The notes: a model not told the origin generated them from the letters alone. Shown: positions 1-9,161, counted from the stretch's first letter. The stretch: DNA of 64,000 nucleotides from Micromonospora sp. U21 (GCF_018070045.1 NZ_JAGPYK010000011.1:124001-188000); one strand, 5' to 3'. Program-made: numbers and translations.

Positions 1-294
1 ACATGCGAGCTGCAGAGGCGAACAAGTCGACCGCGCTCCGCTCAGGAGCCATGGACACACCGTCACAAAACCCTCCAGCTTGACTGATGTTGCGCATACC
101 GACATTTATTACTGCTAACCGCATCGAGTTCGCTTTAGGCTCTCGTCACGAAGACCCCCGGGGATACAGAACCCGGGCTGGGATGAGTGGAGGGAGCGTG
201 CAATGCGCGGCAGCGACTGGCACTGACATCAGAGTGACACTCAGCGGTAAGCTCCCGTCGTCAACATGTAACTGTCGGCGACGACAGGAGCTTC
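1..294. other. Upstream intergenic region, no gene recognised
   Basis: This stretch has no reading frame with convincing codon bias and no RNA gene that I recognise. It holds a relatively AT-rich patch near 80-115 with a TTGACT hexamer at 80-85 that could be a -35 element, but no good -10 follows at the right distance. The Shine-Dalgarno AGGAG before the GGDEF-EAL gene lies at its right end. I looked for a cyclic-di-GMP riboswitch because of the downstream gene and could not recognise one. Confidence 0.4.
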
Positions 295-2823
295 ATGAGT
301 CGGGTCACCTCAGAGAACACCACCAGGACAGATCGACAACTGCTGTTGCTCGTCGGTCTCGTCGTCGTACTGGCCATCGGCCCGACACTCATCGCCGTCG
401 CCGACGTGCTGGCCCACCCGCCCGACTCCGTGGGCGACGGGGCGACCTTCGTCGCGCTGACGTTCATGACGGCCCTCGGGACGATCGTCAAGGTGCCGAT
501 CCGTATCCGTTCGACCACGCACGCCATCACCTGGATCGAGACGGCGATCGTGATCGGGCTCGCGGTGGCCCCACCCGCCTGGGTGGTGCTGGCAACCGGC
601 ACCGGCGTCGGCATCGCATCGGCCGTCATGAAGCTCGCGGTCATCAAGACGGCGTTCGGTGTCAGCAAGAACATCCTGGTCGCCGGTGGAGCGAGCGCCA
701 TCGCGCTGGCGGTCCACTGGCAGTGGCCACCGGTGGGCCTGGCGGAGCTCGTCACCCTGCTGGGCGCGATCTACCTGGTCGCCGCGCTCCTGGACGACCT
801 GTTGGCAATCCCGGTGATCGCGCTCGCGACCGGCACCCGAATCTCCCGTCAGTTCCTGAACAACCTTGACCTCCGGCTAGCCGGCTTCGGCGTCCGCTTC
901 GTCGTGGCCCTCTGCACCCTGCTCATCCTCCGGGCGGACCCGCGATTGCTGCTCGCTGTCCCACCGCTCATGTTGAGCCTGCACCTGGCCTACTCCGCGC
1001 GTATCCGGGGCCGCACCGAGCAGCAGGCGTGGCAGCGTCTCGCCCGCACCACCGACGCGCTCAACGTGGTGGACCTGGACAACGTCCTCACCACCGCCGT
1101 CACCCAGGCCGCCGAGTTGTTCTCCGCCGACGAGGTCGAGATCGAGCTGCGCAACGGGCGGACCGTCCGCGGCGGCACCGGCGGCATCACCTTCGACGGC
1201 CCGACCGGCGCACCCACCGACATCGACGGCACCGTCGTCCCCGCGCCGCTCGAGGGACACGACCGTTCGGTCGACGTCGGCGTGCTGCGACTGCGCTTCC
1301 GCGGCCCGGTGCAGCTCTCCGAGCGGGAGCAGTACACCCTGCGCACCTTCGCCTCCGCCCTCTGCACGGCGGTCCGCAACGCCCAGGCGTACGCCGAGCT
1401 GGCCCGGGCCGCCGACGAGCACGCGTACGCGGCCGCGCACGACGCGCTGACCGGCCTGGCCAACCGTCGGCACCTGCTGGACAAGGGCACCGAGCAGTTG
1501 AGCGGGCGGCACGCGGACGGCGTGACCGCGCTGGTGCTGATCGACCTCAACCACTTCAAGGAGGTCAACGACACGCTCGGGCACGCCGCCGGCGACCAGG
1601 TGCTGGTGCAGGTGGCCGAACGCCTGCGCGGCGCCGCCCAGGGCGGTGACCTGGTGGCCCGTCTCGGCGGCGACGAGTTCGCCGTACTCCTGCGCGGGCT
1701 GCCGGCCCCGGCGGTCGCCGGGCACCGGGCGGAGACACTGCTCGCCGCGTTGCACGAGCCGTTCGAGCTGGACGGCATGCGGATCAGCGTCGAGGCCAGC
1801 GGCGGGATCTCCGTCGCACCGGCCAGCGGTGGCATGGCGGAGCTGCTGCGCCGTGCCGACGTGGCGATGTACCAGGCGAAGCGGGCCGGTCAACGGATCT
1901 CCACCTACGCCCCGGCCCGGGACACCGCCGACCTCGGGCGGCTCACCCTCGGGGGTGACCTGCCACGGGCGGTGGCCGACCACGAGTTCGTCGTCAACTT
2001 CCAACCGATCGTCGACCTGGGCACCGGTGAGGTGACCAGCGCGGAGGCGCTGGCCCGCTGGCACCACCCCCACCACGGCATGATCGATCCGCTGCGGTTC
2101 CTGGAGGCGGTGGAGCGCTCGGGGCTGCTACCGGCCTTCGCCGAGGCGATCCTCGACCAGGCGTTGATCGCGGCCGCCGGCTGGCGCGACGCAGGCTTCG
2201 ACGTCCCGGTCGCGGTCAACGTGTCCCCGCGCAGCCTGCTCGACGCGCGCTTCCCCGGCTCGGTGCTGGCCCGCCTGCGCGCCCACGACCTGCCACCGGA
2301 CCGGCTGGTGCTGGAGTTGACCGAGACGCTGACCCTCAGCCAGCTCGACGTGGTGGACCGGGTGCTGAGCCGGCTGCGCGACGAGGGCGTCCGGTTGGCG
2401 CTGGACGACTTCGGCACCGGCTACTCCTCGCTCTCCCTGCTCTCCCGGATCCCGGTGCACGAGCTGAAGATCGACCGCAGCTTCGTGACGACGATGGAGA
2501 GTTCGGCGGAGGCTGCCGCCGTCATCCGCTCCACCCTCGACCTGGGCCGCAGCCTCGACCTGGACGTGGTGGCCGAGGGGGTGGAGAGCGAGCCGCAGCG
2601 ACGGGCCCTCTGGGAGCTGGGTTGCACCGCCGGCCAGGGGCACCTGTTCGCCCGGCCGATGCCCTCCGGCACTCTCCTCGCGGCGTTGCAGCGTGGCTCG
2701 GGCGGCCGCCCGGGCACCCTCGCACCGCCGCTGCACGACGCCGGCGCGGTGATCCGGTTGACTCAGACCCGCCGCCAGAGCGGCCGATCACGCCCCGACC
2801 GTCTTCCCCACCTCCCCGCCTGA
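295..2823 (+). CDS. Membrane-anchored GGDEF-EAL cyclic-di-GMP protein
   Basis: This 842-residue protein is a candidate diguanylate cyclase and phosphodiesterase that would set cyclic-di-GMP at the membrane. Residues about 17-225 form roughly six or seven hydrophobic segments. A GAF-like linker follows (about 245-365), then a GGDEF domain with intact GGDEF at 458-462, then an EAL domain with EAL at 584-586. The EAL domain keeps the expected metal and catalytic signatures: NVSPRS, ELTET, LDDFGTGYSSL, KIDRSF and VAEGVE. The product-inhibition RxxD site upstream of GGDEF reads QGGD, so its Arg is missing and feedback inhibition may be weak. The ATG is preceded by AGGAG. Both domains look catalytically competent by motif, but which activity dominates cannot be told from sequence. 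Confidence 0.93.
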   Translation: MSRVTSENTTRTDRQLLLLVGLVVVLAIGPTLIAVADVLAHPPDSVGDGATFVALTFMTALGTIVKVPIRIRSTTHAITWIETAIVIGLAVAPPAWVVLATGTGVGIASAVMKLAVIKTAFGVSKNILVAGGASAIALAVHWQWPPVGLAELVTLLGAIYLVAALLDDLLAIPVIALATGTRISRQFLNNLDLRLAGFGVRFVVALCTLLILRADPRLLLAVPPLMLSLHLAYSARIRGRTEQQAWQRLARTTDALNVVDLDNVLTTAVTQAAELFSADEVEIELRNGRTVRGGTGGITFDGPTGAPTDIDGTVVPAPLEGHDRSVDVGVLRLRFRGPVQLSEREQYTLRTFASALCTAVRNAQAYAELARAADEHAYAAAHDALTGLANRRHLLDKGTEQLSGRHADGVTALVLIDLNHFKEVNDTLGHAAGDQVLVQVAERLRGAAQGGDLVARLGGDEFAVLLRGLPAPAVAGHRAETLLAALHEPFELDGMRISVEASGGISVAPASGGMAELLRRADVAMYQAKRAGQRISTYAPARDTADLGRLTLGGDLPRAVADHEFVVNFQPIVDLGTGEVTSAEALARWHHPHHGMIDPLRFLEAVERSGLLPAFAEAILDQALIAAAGWRDAGFDVPVAVNVSPRSLLDARFPGSVLARLRAHDLPPDRLVLELTETLTLSQLDVVDRVLSRLRDEGVRLALDDFGTGYSSLSLLSRIPVHELKIDRSFVTTMESSAEAAAVIRSTLDLGRSLDLDVVAEGVESEPQRRALWELGCTAGQGHLFARPMPSGTLLAALQRGSGGRPGTLAPPLHDAGAVIRLTQTRRQSGRSRPDRLPHLPA

Positions 2824-2862
2824 CCGGCGGTACCAGCAGGGCGGTCTGCCAGACTGGCGCAC

Positions 2863-4203
2863 GTGACCGCCGACCATCCGACCGCCCTCCGTCGCTGGCG
2901 GACGCTCGACACCGCCGCCGGAGGCCTCGCCCTCGACCTCGGCCTCTACGCCGTCTCGGCCGTCTTCGCCGCGATCACCGCGGTCACCTCGACGCTGCTG
3001 CCGCATCGGGCCTGGGGCGCGGTCGCCGCCGTCGGCTACCTGGTCGCGGCAATGGCGGTGGTCGTCCAGCTCCTGCTTCGCCGACGCGGCTCGGCCTCGC
3101 GGTTGGTCGGCCTGCCGGCCCGGTGGGCGGTCACCGGATTCGCCTGGGCGAGCACCGCCCTGCTGCCCCTGCTCTGGCAGAGCGTCGAGCGGGCCACCGG
3201 ACGCACCGACCGGGCCCAGGAGGAGGTGCTGGTCGTGGAGCAGTCCGGGGCCCGCCTGCTGGAGCACGGCACGCCGTACCTCGGACGCGACGCGATAGCC
3301 GCCCTGCCGCCCGGCGAGCAACTGCTCGGCTACACCCCGTACCAGCCCGGCATGGCGATGTTCGGCCTGCCCAGAGGCCTGATCGACGCCTGGTGGACCG
3401 ATGCCCGGGTCTGGTTCGCGGTGGGCACCGCGCTGGCGCTCGCCCTGGCCGTGGCCGCCCTGCGCGCCGCCCGCCGCGCACACCCGGCCGCACCGGCCGG
3501 CACGGACGACCGGCGGGACGCCACCCTCCTGCGGGGCGTGCAGGCCGCCACCGTCCTGCCGATCTGCGCGCTCACCCTCGCCACCGGCGGCGACGACCTG
3601 CCCGTACTCGCGCTCTGCCTGCTCGCCCTCGCGCTCGCCGCCGCCGACCGGCCCGGCCGGGCCGGACTCGCGGTGGGGCTTGCCGGCGCGCTGAAGCTGT
3701 TCGCCTGGCCGGTCGCCCTGGTCCTGATCGTGTGGGGGCTGACCCGACGGGCCGGGACCCGGGTCGCCGCCGGCGCGATCGGGTTGCCCGTGGCGGCGCT
3801 GCTCCCGGCCCTGCTGGTCGACCGCGACGCGCTGACCGAGAACGTGCTGCGCTTCCCGCTCGGGCACGGCCTGGTCACCAGCCCCGCGCAGTCCCCGTTC
3901 CCCGGCTATCTGATCGCCACCGCGCTGCCCGCCGGCCGGCTGATCGCCGCCGCGCTCCTGGTCGCGGCCGGCCTGGCCATCGCCGTCCGACTCGCCCGCC
4001 GCCCGCCCCGCACCGCCGTCGCCACCGCGCTGATCTGCGGGTACGGGCTGCTCGCCGCGATCGCCCTGATGCCCTCGACCCGGTTCGGCTACCTGCTGTA
4101 CCCGCTGGCCATGCTCACCTGGGCGCCCGCCCTGCACCGCACCACCGACACGTCGACCGTCCCGCTGCCCGGCCAACTGTCCAGTCGGGCCACTTCGGTG
4201 TAA
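2863..4203 (+). CDS. Polytopic membrane protein, GT-C/DUF2029-like
   Basis: This 446-residue protein has a GTG start 40 bases after the GGDEF-EAL stop. It has about ten to twelve hydrophobic segments across its whole length. The segment around residues 265-290 (GLAVGLAGALKLFAWP) resembles the 'G-A-x-K-L/F-x-P' stretch of GT87-type polyprenyl-phosphate-mannose-dependent mannosyltransferases. A role in glycosylating a cell-envelope lipid or protein is an inference from that likeness. I cannot point to a catalytic acidic residue with confidence. It could also be an uncharacterised GT-C-fold protein of unknown acceptor. Confidence 0.75.
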   Translation: MTADHPTALRRWRTLDTAAGGLALDLGLYAVSAVFAAITAVTSTLLPHRAWGAVAAVGYLVAAMAVVVQLLLRRRGSASRLVGLPARWAVTGFAWASTALLPLLWQSVERATGRTDRAQEEVLVVEQSGARLLEHGTPYLGRDAIAALPPGEQLLGYTPYQPGMAMFGLPRGLIDAWWTDARVWFAVGTALALALAVAALRAARRAHPAAPAGTDDRRDATLLRGVQAATVLPICALTLATGGDDLPVLALCLLALALAAADRPGRAGLAVGLAGALKLFAWPVALVLIVWGLTRRAGTRVAAGAIGLPVAALLPALLVDRDALTENVLRFPLGHGLVTSPAQSPFPGYLIATALPAGRLIAAALLVAAGLAIAVRLARRPPRTAVATALICGYGLLAAIALMPSTRFGYLLYPLAMLTWAPALHRTTDTSTVPLPGQLSSRATSV

Positions 4204-4244
4204 GTGTCGGGCAGAACGACGCAACAGGGCGTACACCTGAAGGC

Positions 4245-4877
4245 ATGACCACGTACCGCGACCGGGCCGAGGCGGGCCAGGTGCTCGCCGATCGGCTCAC
4301 CGCACTCATCGGCGAGCCGGACGTCGTCGTCCTCGGCCTGGTCCGCGGCGGCGTTCCGGTGGCCCGGGTCGTCGCTGAACGACTCGGCGCGCCACTGGAC
4401 GTGCTGGTGGTCCGCAAGCTCGGCATGCCATGGGCCCGGGAGGTCGCCTTCGGGGCGCTCGGTCCGGGCGGCGTGCAGGTGCTCAACGAGGCGGTGGCCA
4501 GCCGGCTCAGCAGCGACGACATCGCCGAGGTCAACCACCGGGAAGAGGCCGAGTTGGAGCGCCGGGAGCGGCTCTACCGGGGCAGCCGTCCGCCGCTGGA
4601 CCTCGCCGGACGGATCGCGGTGATCGTCGACGACGGTCTGGCCACCGGCGCGACCGCGCGCGCCTCCGTCGAGGTCGTCCGCCGACTCGGGGCACGCCGG
4701 GTGGTGGTCGCGGTGCCGGTCGGCGCGCAGGAGGCGTACGAACTCCTGGCCGCCGAGGCCGACCAGGTCGTCTGCGCTCAGCGCCCGCAGGATTTCGGTG
4801 CGGTCAGCGTCTACTACGAGGACTTCCACGAGGTGTCCGACGACGAGGTGATCGAGGCGCTTACGGCGACCGCGTGA
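4245..4877 (+). CDS. Phosphoribosyltransferase family protein
   Basis: This 210-residue protein belongs to the type I phosphoribosyltransferase fold. The PRPP-binding loop is visible as VIVDDGLATGATARAS (about residues 126-141), with the two acidic residues followed by the GxTGAT-like turn. The N-terminal VLGLVRGGVPVA and LVVRKLGMP stretches match the stand-alone PRTases often found next to stress or dienelactone-hydrolase genes. The base or other acceptor is unknown. I chose the ATG at 4245 because the frame upstream runs antisense-like through the previous gene and has no codon bias. The gene ends 19 bases before the zinc-ribbon gene, so the two may be co-transcribed. Confidence 0.85.
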   Translation: MTTYRDRAEAGQVLADRLTALIGEPDVVVLGLVRGGVPVARVVAERLGAPLDVLVVRKLGMPWAREVAFGALGPGGVQVLNEAVASRLSSDDIAEVNHREEAELERRERLYRGSRPPLDLAGRIAVIVDDGLATGATARASVEVVRRLGARRVVVAVPVGAQEAYELLAAEADQVVCAQRPQDFGAVSVYYEDFHEVSDDEVIEALTATA

Positions 4878-4896
4878 CTCGACCGGGTACCTTCGG

Positions 4897-5277
4897 ATGA
4901 TGAGTCTCACCTGTCCCAAGTGTCACGGAGAAATGCGCCAGTACGAGCGCAGCGGCGTCGTCATCGACCAGTGCGGGGAGTGTCGAGGCATCTTCCTCGA
5001 CCGCGGCGAGCTGGAGAAGCTCTTCGAGGCGGAGGCCAACTGGAGCCGCCAGCAGGCCGGTGGCCCGCCGCCGCAGCCCGCTCAGCAGCCGGGGGGCTAC
5101 CCGCCGCCGCCCGCCCCGGCGCAACACCAGCCCGGTTACGGTGCGGTCCCCCCGCCGCCCCCGCCCGCCCACGGCTACCCGCCGGCTCCGGCCTACGGCG
5201 GCCAACAGCACCACGGCTACCACGGCCACTACCGGCAGAAGAAGCGTAAGGGCTTCCTCGACGAGATGTTCGGCTGA
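4897..5277 (+). CDS. TFIIB-type zinc-ribbon protein with Pro/Gly/Tyr tail
   Basis: This 126-residue protein starts with a compact zinc ribbon of the zf-TFIIB family. It has CPKC at residues 6-9, CGEC at 27-30, then the family signature GIFLDRGELEKL. The remaining 75 residues are low complexity, rich in Pro, Gly, Tyr and Gln, and end in a basic patch (RQKKRKGF) with an acidic terminus. The tail is likely disordered. The function of bacterial members is unknown; nucleic-acid or protein binding is a guess from the ribbon. ATG codons at 4897 and 4900 are both possible starts. Confidence 0.82.
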   Translation: MMSLTCPKCHGEMRQYERSGVVIDQCGECRGIFLDRGELEKLFEAEANWSRQQAGGPPPQPAQQPGGYPPPPAPAQHQPGYGAVPPPPPPAHGYPPAPAYGGQQHHGYHGHYRQKKRKGFLDEMFG

Positions 5278-5293
5278 GCCGAGGCCGTCATCC

Positions 5294-5362
5294 CGCCCGG
5301 GCCGATCCACGCGTCGGCCCGGGCGCTCCGCCCGCCAACCGTCGCCGACGGTTGGCGGGCGG
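5294..5362. terminator. Two tandem inverted repeats after the zinc-ribbon gene
   Basis: Two strong stem-loops lie back to back. The first pairs 5294-5305 with 5314-5325 (12 bp, 8-base loop). The second pairs 5328-5344 with 5346-5362 (17-bp perfect inverted repeat, almost no loop). No T-run follows, as is usual for high-GC actinobacterial terminators. The second hairpin ends 25 bases before the ATG of the next gene, so it could also shape that gene's leader. Confidence 0.65.
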
Positions 5363-5387
5363 CAGGGTCCGTGCGAGGCTGCATCGC

Positions 5388-6065
5388 ATGAGCGCGATCC
5401 GGCCGGCCGAGGCGCTGGCCCAGGCGTACGACGGGATCACCGCGGTAATCGACGGCCGGGACGACGCGGACCTGCAACGACCCACCCGCTGCCGGGGTTG
5501 GCTCGTCGCGGACCTGCTCTTGCACGTGCTCGGCGACGCCCAGCGGGCCCTGGTCGCACTGGCCAGTCCCGCCGATGGCCCTGCCGACGTGGACGACGTG
5601 AGCTACTGGCGCGGCTTCCCGTCCGGCGGTGGTGACGACGCCCGACACGCCTGGTGGGTCCGCCGGTCGGCCGCCGCGTTCGACCGGCCGACCGGGATCG
5701 TCCAGCTCTGGGGGGAGACCGCCCCGGCGGCGGTCCGGGCCGCCGCAGCAGCCGACCCGACGGGGTACGTGACCACCCAGGGGCACGTGCTGCGCGTGGC
5801 GGACTTCCTCGCCACCCTGACCACCGAAGCCGTCGTCCACCACCTGGACCTGACGCCTGAACTGTCCGGCGCGCCGTCACCCGGCCCACTGGCGGTACGG
5901 GTCGCGGTGGCGACCATGGACGGTCTGATGAGCGACGACGCGGTCCGCCCGACCGGCTGGGACGACGAGAGGTTCCTGCTCAAGGCCACCGGGCGTCTCC
6001 CGCTCAGCGACCGGGACCGGTTGGAGCTGGGCGAGTCGGCCGGCTGGTTCCCGCTGCTCGGCTGA
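5388..6065 (+). CDS. Maleylpyruvate isomerase family, mycothiol-type DinB-fold protein
   Basis: This 225-residue protein matches the actinobacterial TIGR03083 / MDMPI_N-like group of four-helix (DinB-fold) enzymes. The signs are the early CRGWLVADLLLHVLGDA stretch (His at about residue 46) and the later VVHHLDLTPEL stretch, which supply the metal-binding histidines typical of these proteins. Family members use mycothiol or other thiols in isomerase or S-transferase reactions, but most, like this one, have no known substrate. The frame continues 12 codons upstream into the terminator hairpin, so the ATG at 5388 is the sensible start. The gene faces dnaB tail to tail across 19 bases. Confidence 0.8.
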   Translation: MSAIRPAEALAQAYDGITAVIDGRDDADLQRPTRCRGWLVADLLLHVLGDAQRALVALASPADGPADVDDVSYWRGFPSGGGDDARHAWWVRRSAAAFDRPTGIVQLWGETAPAAVRAAAAADPTGYVTTQGHVLRVADFLATLTTEAVVHHLDLTPELSGAPSPGPLAVRVAVATMDGLMSDDAVRPTGWDDERFLLKATGRLPLSDRDRLELGESAGWFPLLG

Positions 6066-6084
6066 GCGGCGGTGCCCGCGTCGG

Positions 6085-8763
6085 TCAGACGATGGCCATG
6101 TCGACAAACCGGGACAGGTGCAGCTGGGCCGCGACCGTCACGGTGTCGGTCGGGCCATTTCGGTGCTTGGCGATGATGAAATCCGCCTCGCCCGCGCGCG
6201 GCGACTCCTTGTCGTAGTAGTCGTCGCGGTGCAGCAGGATGACCACGTCGGCATCCTGCTCGATCGAGTTGTGGGTGGCGATGCCGTTGGCGATGAAGTT
6301 GTGCTTCCCGAGCACCGTCGCGTCGAACACCTCTTGCTCCCCGATCGACTCGATGGAGACGATCGAGTCCCAGAAGATGTCGTTAGTCGCGTGCAGGTCC
6401 AGGTCGGCTGCGTCGAGGACGGCGGCAACCGCCGCCAGCCTGGAGCGGCTGGGCGCTCGCTTCCAGAGGGTGCTGCCGCAGAATTGAGTGCCGATCGCCT
6501 TGGCGAACTCCCGGTGGGTCATCCCCTGCTCGACCAGGATCTCCTTCACCCTGGCCCACACCTCGCGAGGCACGGTGTCGACGTTGGTGTTGCTCTGTGT
6601 CGACTCCAGCGCGTCAAGCAGCGAAGTGCAGCCTTCCGACCGCTGCCCATGGACGCCGATCTCCCGAAGGAACCGCAGTTGATCGTCCCGACCCGAGATG
6701 TCGAGGGTGTACTGCGGCCGGTGACCCACCGCGGGCACCATCTTCAGCCGGGCGGTGATGCCGTACCTGAGGAGCAGCCGGGAGATGTCCTCGAGCATTC
6801 GTCGGCTCGTCGACGCGAAATAGACGCGCCCGCCGCGACCTGAGCTGTTGACGGTCACTGAACCGTCCGTGGCCCACAGGTGCCGCAGGAAGAGAGTTAT
6901 CTGCTCCTTGGGCAGGCTGAAGACGGTCGAGGGGATGAACTTTTCATGGGACCTCAGGCCGAAGATCCCCAGGTCATCCAGCCACGCCGCGATCGGGTTA
7001 CGCCGACCACGAGCCAGCCGATAGGGCGCAGGCAGCCGAAGGGTGGTCACCCTCGCAGCCGCATAGTCGTCGCGGACGGCCGCGATCCCGAAGTGCTTCG
7101 CCGCTTCTGTGACGGCCTGCAGGTTCAACTCGTCCCGACTTGCGTATCGAATGGGTTGGCGCCGCACGAAGGAACCATCACCCAGCAGATGCGCCAGCAT
7201 GACGACCTCCGCGTCGACCCACGGCCGGGTGGCCATCGGGGGTGGCAGATGTCGTGGCGTCGCGATCCGATCTCCAGGTGCGAGTTCGCCGAGCGGCACC
7301 CACCCGGCGAACGCGAGGAACGGATGGTTCGCCGTGGCGTCGATCTGTTTGCCCGAGGCGAGGGTCAGACGGAACACCTCGCGAGTGCCGCTCGGGAAGA
7401 CGTGGGTCATGGTGCGGGGGGTGTAGCGCAGGCTTTCGTCCAGTGACCAGACCGGAATGTCCTTGGTGCTGTTGGCCAACAACTCACCGAGCGTGATCTC
7501 GGTGTTGTCATCGGCACGCACGACTCGGGTATCCGCAGTGAGGCAACCCGATTCGCGCAAATCGGACAGCTGTGGGCGCTTGTCGGTGCGTTGCTCGGGG
7601 CCACGGTTCAGCTGGCTGACCGCGATGACCGGGCACTCAACCTCCTTGGCCAGCAGCTTGAGGCCACGGGAGAGGTCTGCGACCTCCTGCTGCCGGCTCT
7701 CGGTGCGCTTCGGCGAGGTCATCAGCTGGAGGTAGTCGACCACGATCATCTTGAGGTCGTGCCGCTGCTTGAGCCGGCGGGCCTTGGCCCGGATCTCCAT
7801 CAGGTTCATGCTCGGCGTGTCGTCGACGAAGAGCGGTGCCTCGCTGATCTCGCCCATGCACCGGGCCAGCTTCGTCCAGTCGTCGTCGGAGAGCTGCCCG
7901 CTGCGCAGCACGTGCAGCGGCACGCGCGCCTCGGCGGAGAGCAGTCGCATGACGATCTCGACCTTGCTCATTTCCAGCGAGAAGATGGCGGCCGCCTGGT
8001 TGGCGCGGATAGCGGCATTTCGGGCAAAGTCCATACTTGCCGTCGATTTGCCCAAACCAGGCCGGCCGGCCACGATGATGAGCTGGCCCGCGTGCAGGCC
8101 GTTGAGCAGCCGGTCCAGGTCGGTGAAGCCGGTCGGGACGCCGGTCATCATCCCGCCCTGCGCGCCCACCGCCTCGATCTCGTCCAGCGTCGGCTGCAAC
8201 ATGTCGGCCAGGACCACGAAGTCCTCGCTGACCCGGCGTTCGGTGACGTCGTAGACGGCCTGCTGGGCGAGGTCGACGACGTCGTCGACGTCGCGGCTGC
8301 CGCCCTGGGCGGTGCCGTAACCCAACTGCACGATCTTGGTGCCGGCCTCGACCAACCGGCGCAGCACCGCCCGCTCGCTGACGATCCGTGCGTAGTAGGC
8401 GGCGTTCGCGGCGGTGGGCACGCTGGCGATGAGGGTGTGCAGGTAGGGCGCGCCGCCGATGCGTACCAGGTCACCGGAGTTGGCGAGGGCGGCCGCCACG
8501 GTGATCGAGTCGGCCGGCTCACCCCGGCCGTAGATGTCCAGGATGATGTCGAAGATGCTGGCGTGCACCGGCCGGTAGAAGTCGTTGGTCTTCAGGATCT
8601 CGACGACGTCGGCGATGGCGTCCTTGGACAGCAGCATGCCGCCGAGGACGCACTGTTCTGCTGCGACATCCTGGGGCGGGGTCTTGTCGAACTGACCGTC
8701 GCGCTGCGCAGGCGGCTGGCCGCCCGAGCGTGGCTCCGCCCGCATGTCGTCGGTGACCGACAC
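6085..8763 (-). CDS. dnaB: Replicative DNA helicase DnaB with in-frame intein
   Basis: DnaB is the hexameric helicase that unwinds DNA at the replication fork. The 892-residue precursor has an N-terminal primase-interaction domain (about 25-130), a RecA-like domain with Walker A GRPGLGKST near 232-240, and the VDYLQLM Walker B strand. The sequence DLRESG is interrupted at residue 407 by an intein that ends at residue 832, after which SIEQDADVVILLHRDDYY resumes. Removing 426 residues leaves a 466-residue helicase, the normal length. I chose the GTG at 8763 because GGAGGGG sits just upstream and the family N-terminus begins soon after. Frames extending to 8880 add a Pro/Arg-rich stretch without family likeness. 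An ATG at 8745 is also possible. The gene lies alone, convergent with the DinB-fold gene. Confidence 0.96.
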   Translation of the reverse strand: MSVTDDMRAEPRSGGQPPAQRDGQFDKTPPQDVAAEQCVLGGMLLSKDAIADVVEILKTNDFYRPVHASIFDIILDIYGRGEPADSITVAAALANSGDLVRIGGAPYLHTLIASVPTAANAAYYARIVSERAVLRRLVEAGTKIVQLGYGTAQGGSRDVDDVVDLAQQAVYDVTERRVSEDFVVLADMLQPTLDEIEAVGAQGGMMTGVPTGFTDLDRLLNGLHAGQLIIVAGRPGLGKSTASMDFARNAAIRANQAAAIFSLEMSKVEIVMRLLSAEARVPLHVLRSGQLSDDDWTKLARCMGEISEAPLFVDDTPSMNLMEIRAKARRLKQRHDLKMIVVDYLQLMTSPKRTESRQQEVADLSRGLKLLAKEVECPVIAVSQLNRGPEQRTDKRPQLSDLRESGCLTADTRVVRADDNTEITLGELLANSTKDIPVWSLDESLRYTPRTMTHVFPSGTREVFRLTLASGKQIDATANHPFLAFAGWVPLGELAPGDRIATPRHLPPPMATRPWVDAEVVMLAHLLGDGSFVRRQPIRYASRDELNLQAVTEAAKHFGIAAVRDDYAAARVTTLRLPAPYRLARGRRNPIAAWLDDLGIFGLRSHEKFIPSTVFSLPKEQITLFLRHLWATDGSVTVNSSGRGGRVYFASTSRRMLEDISRLLLRYGITARLKMVPAVGHRPQYTLDISGRDDQLRFLREIGVHGQRSEGCTSLLDALESTQSNTNVDTVPREVWARVKEILVEQGMTHREFAKAIGTQFCGSTLWKRAPSRSRLAAVAAVLDAADLDLHATNDIFWDSIVSIESIGEQEVFDATVLGKHNFIANGIATHNSIEQDADVVILLHRDDYYDKESPRAGEADFIIAKHRNGPTDTVTVAAQLHLSRFVDMAIV
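6268..7545 (-). mobile_element. DnaB intein with LAGLIDADG endonuclease domain
   Basis: This 426-residue segment of dnaB has all the parts of a class 1 self-splicing intein. Its first residue is Cys (CLTADTRVV, block A). A TxxH-like block B follows (ATANHPFLAF), then block F (DATVLGKHNFIANG) and the terminal His-Asn (THN), with Ser as the +1 extein residue. The middle carries two LAGLIDADG-type motifs, LAHLLGDGSF and LRHLWATDGSV, each with its acidic residue, so the homing endonuclease may still be active. A helix-turn-helix-like stretch (VKEILVEQGMTHREFAKAIG) lies between the second endonuclease motif and block F. Splicing must occur for the helicase to work, since the insertion interrupts a conserved motif. 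Confidence 0.95.
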
Positions 8764-9161
8764 GGGTCCCCCCTCCACTGCGCCGGATCCGGTCCCAGCT
8801 CTATCGCCGGGGTACGACAATTCCGTCCGACCGGGCCGGTCGATCGGGGGCCATCGCGCCGGCGGTCGAGGGCCAACCATACGGACCCCGAGGTCAGCGA
8901 CTCAACAAGGCCGGTGGACGAGCCTCGGGACAACCTGTGGATGTCGGTGGACGAGCATGTGCGCAGCGTGTGCACAGCCTGTGGACAACGCTTGGGGAAT
9001 TCCCGGCCGCACCTCCTTGACCTGCGGGTATGTGATCCCCAGCCTGTGGAGGAGAATATTTCGGTCGGGCCTGTGACACGATCGTCCCGTACTATCTCCA
9101 GCGAACGGCTACACCTGGACAGCGGATTACGCTTTCGGTTCAGAAGGGTCACACTCCGGCC
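8764..9161. promoter_or_regulatory. dnaB upstream region with a DnaA-box-like site
   Basis: This divergent gap holds no gene. It contains one perfect DnaA-box match, TGTGGACAA at 8980-8988. Weaker relatives lie at 8936-8944 (TGTGGATGT) and 9045-9053 (TGTGGAGGA). A short perfect palindrome GGGAATTCCC lies just after the perfect box. Patches around 9055-9100 are less GC-rich than the surroundings and could hold promoters for either gene. DnaA control of dnaB is an inference from the box only. Confidence 0.45.

Noticed and set aside
150..290. Possible cyclic-di-GMP riboswitch before the GGDEF-EAL gene
   Set aside because: Short inverted repeats exist, but I could not match the conserved core of either known class.
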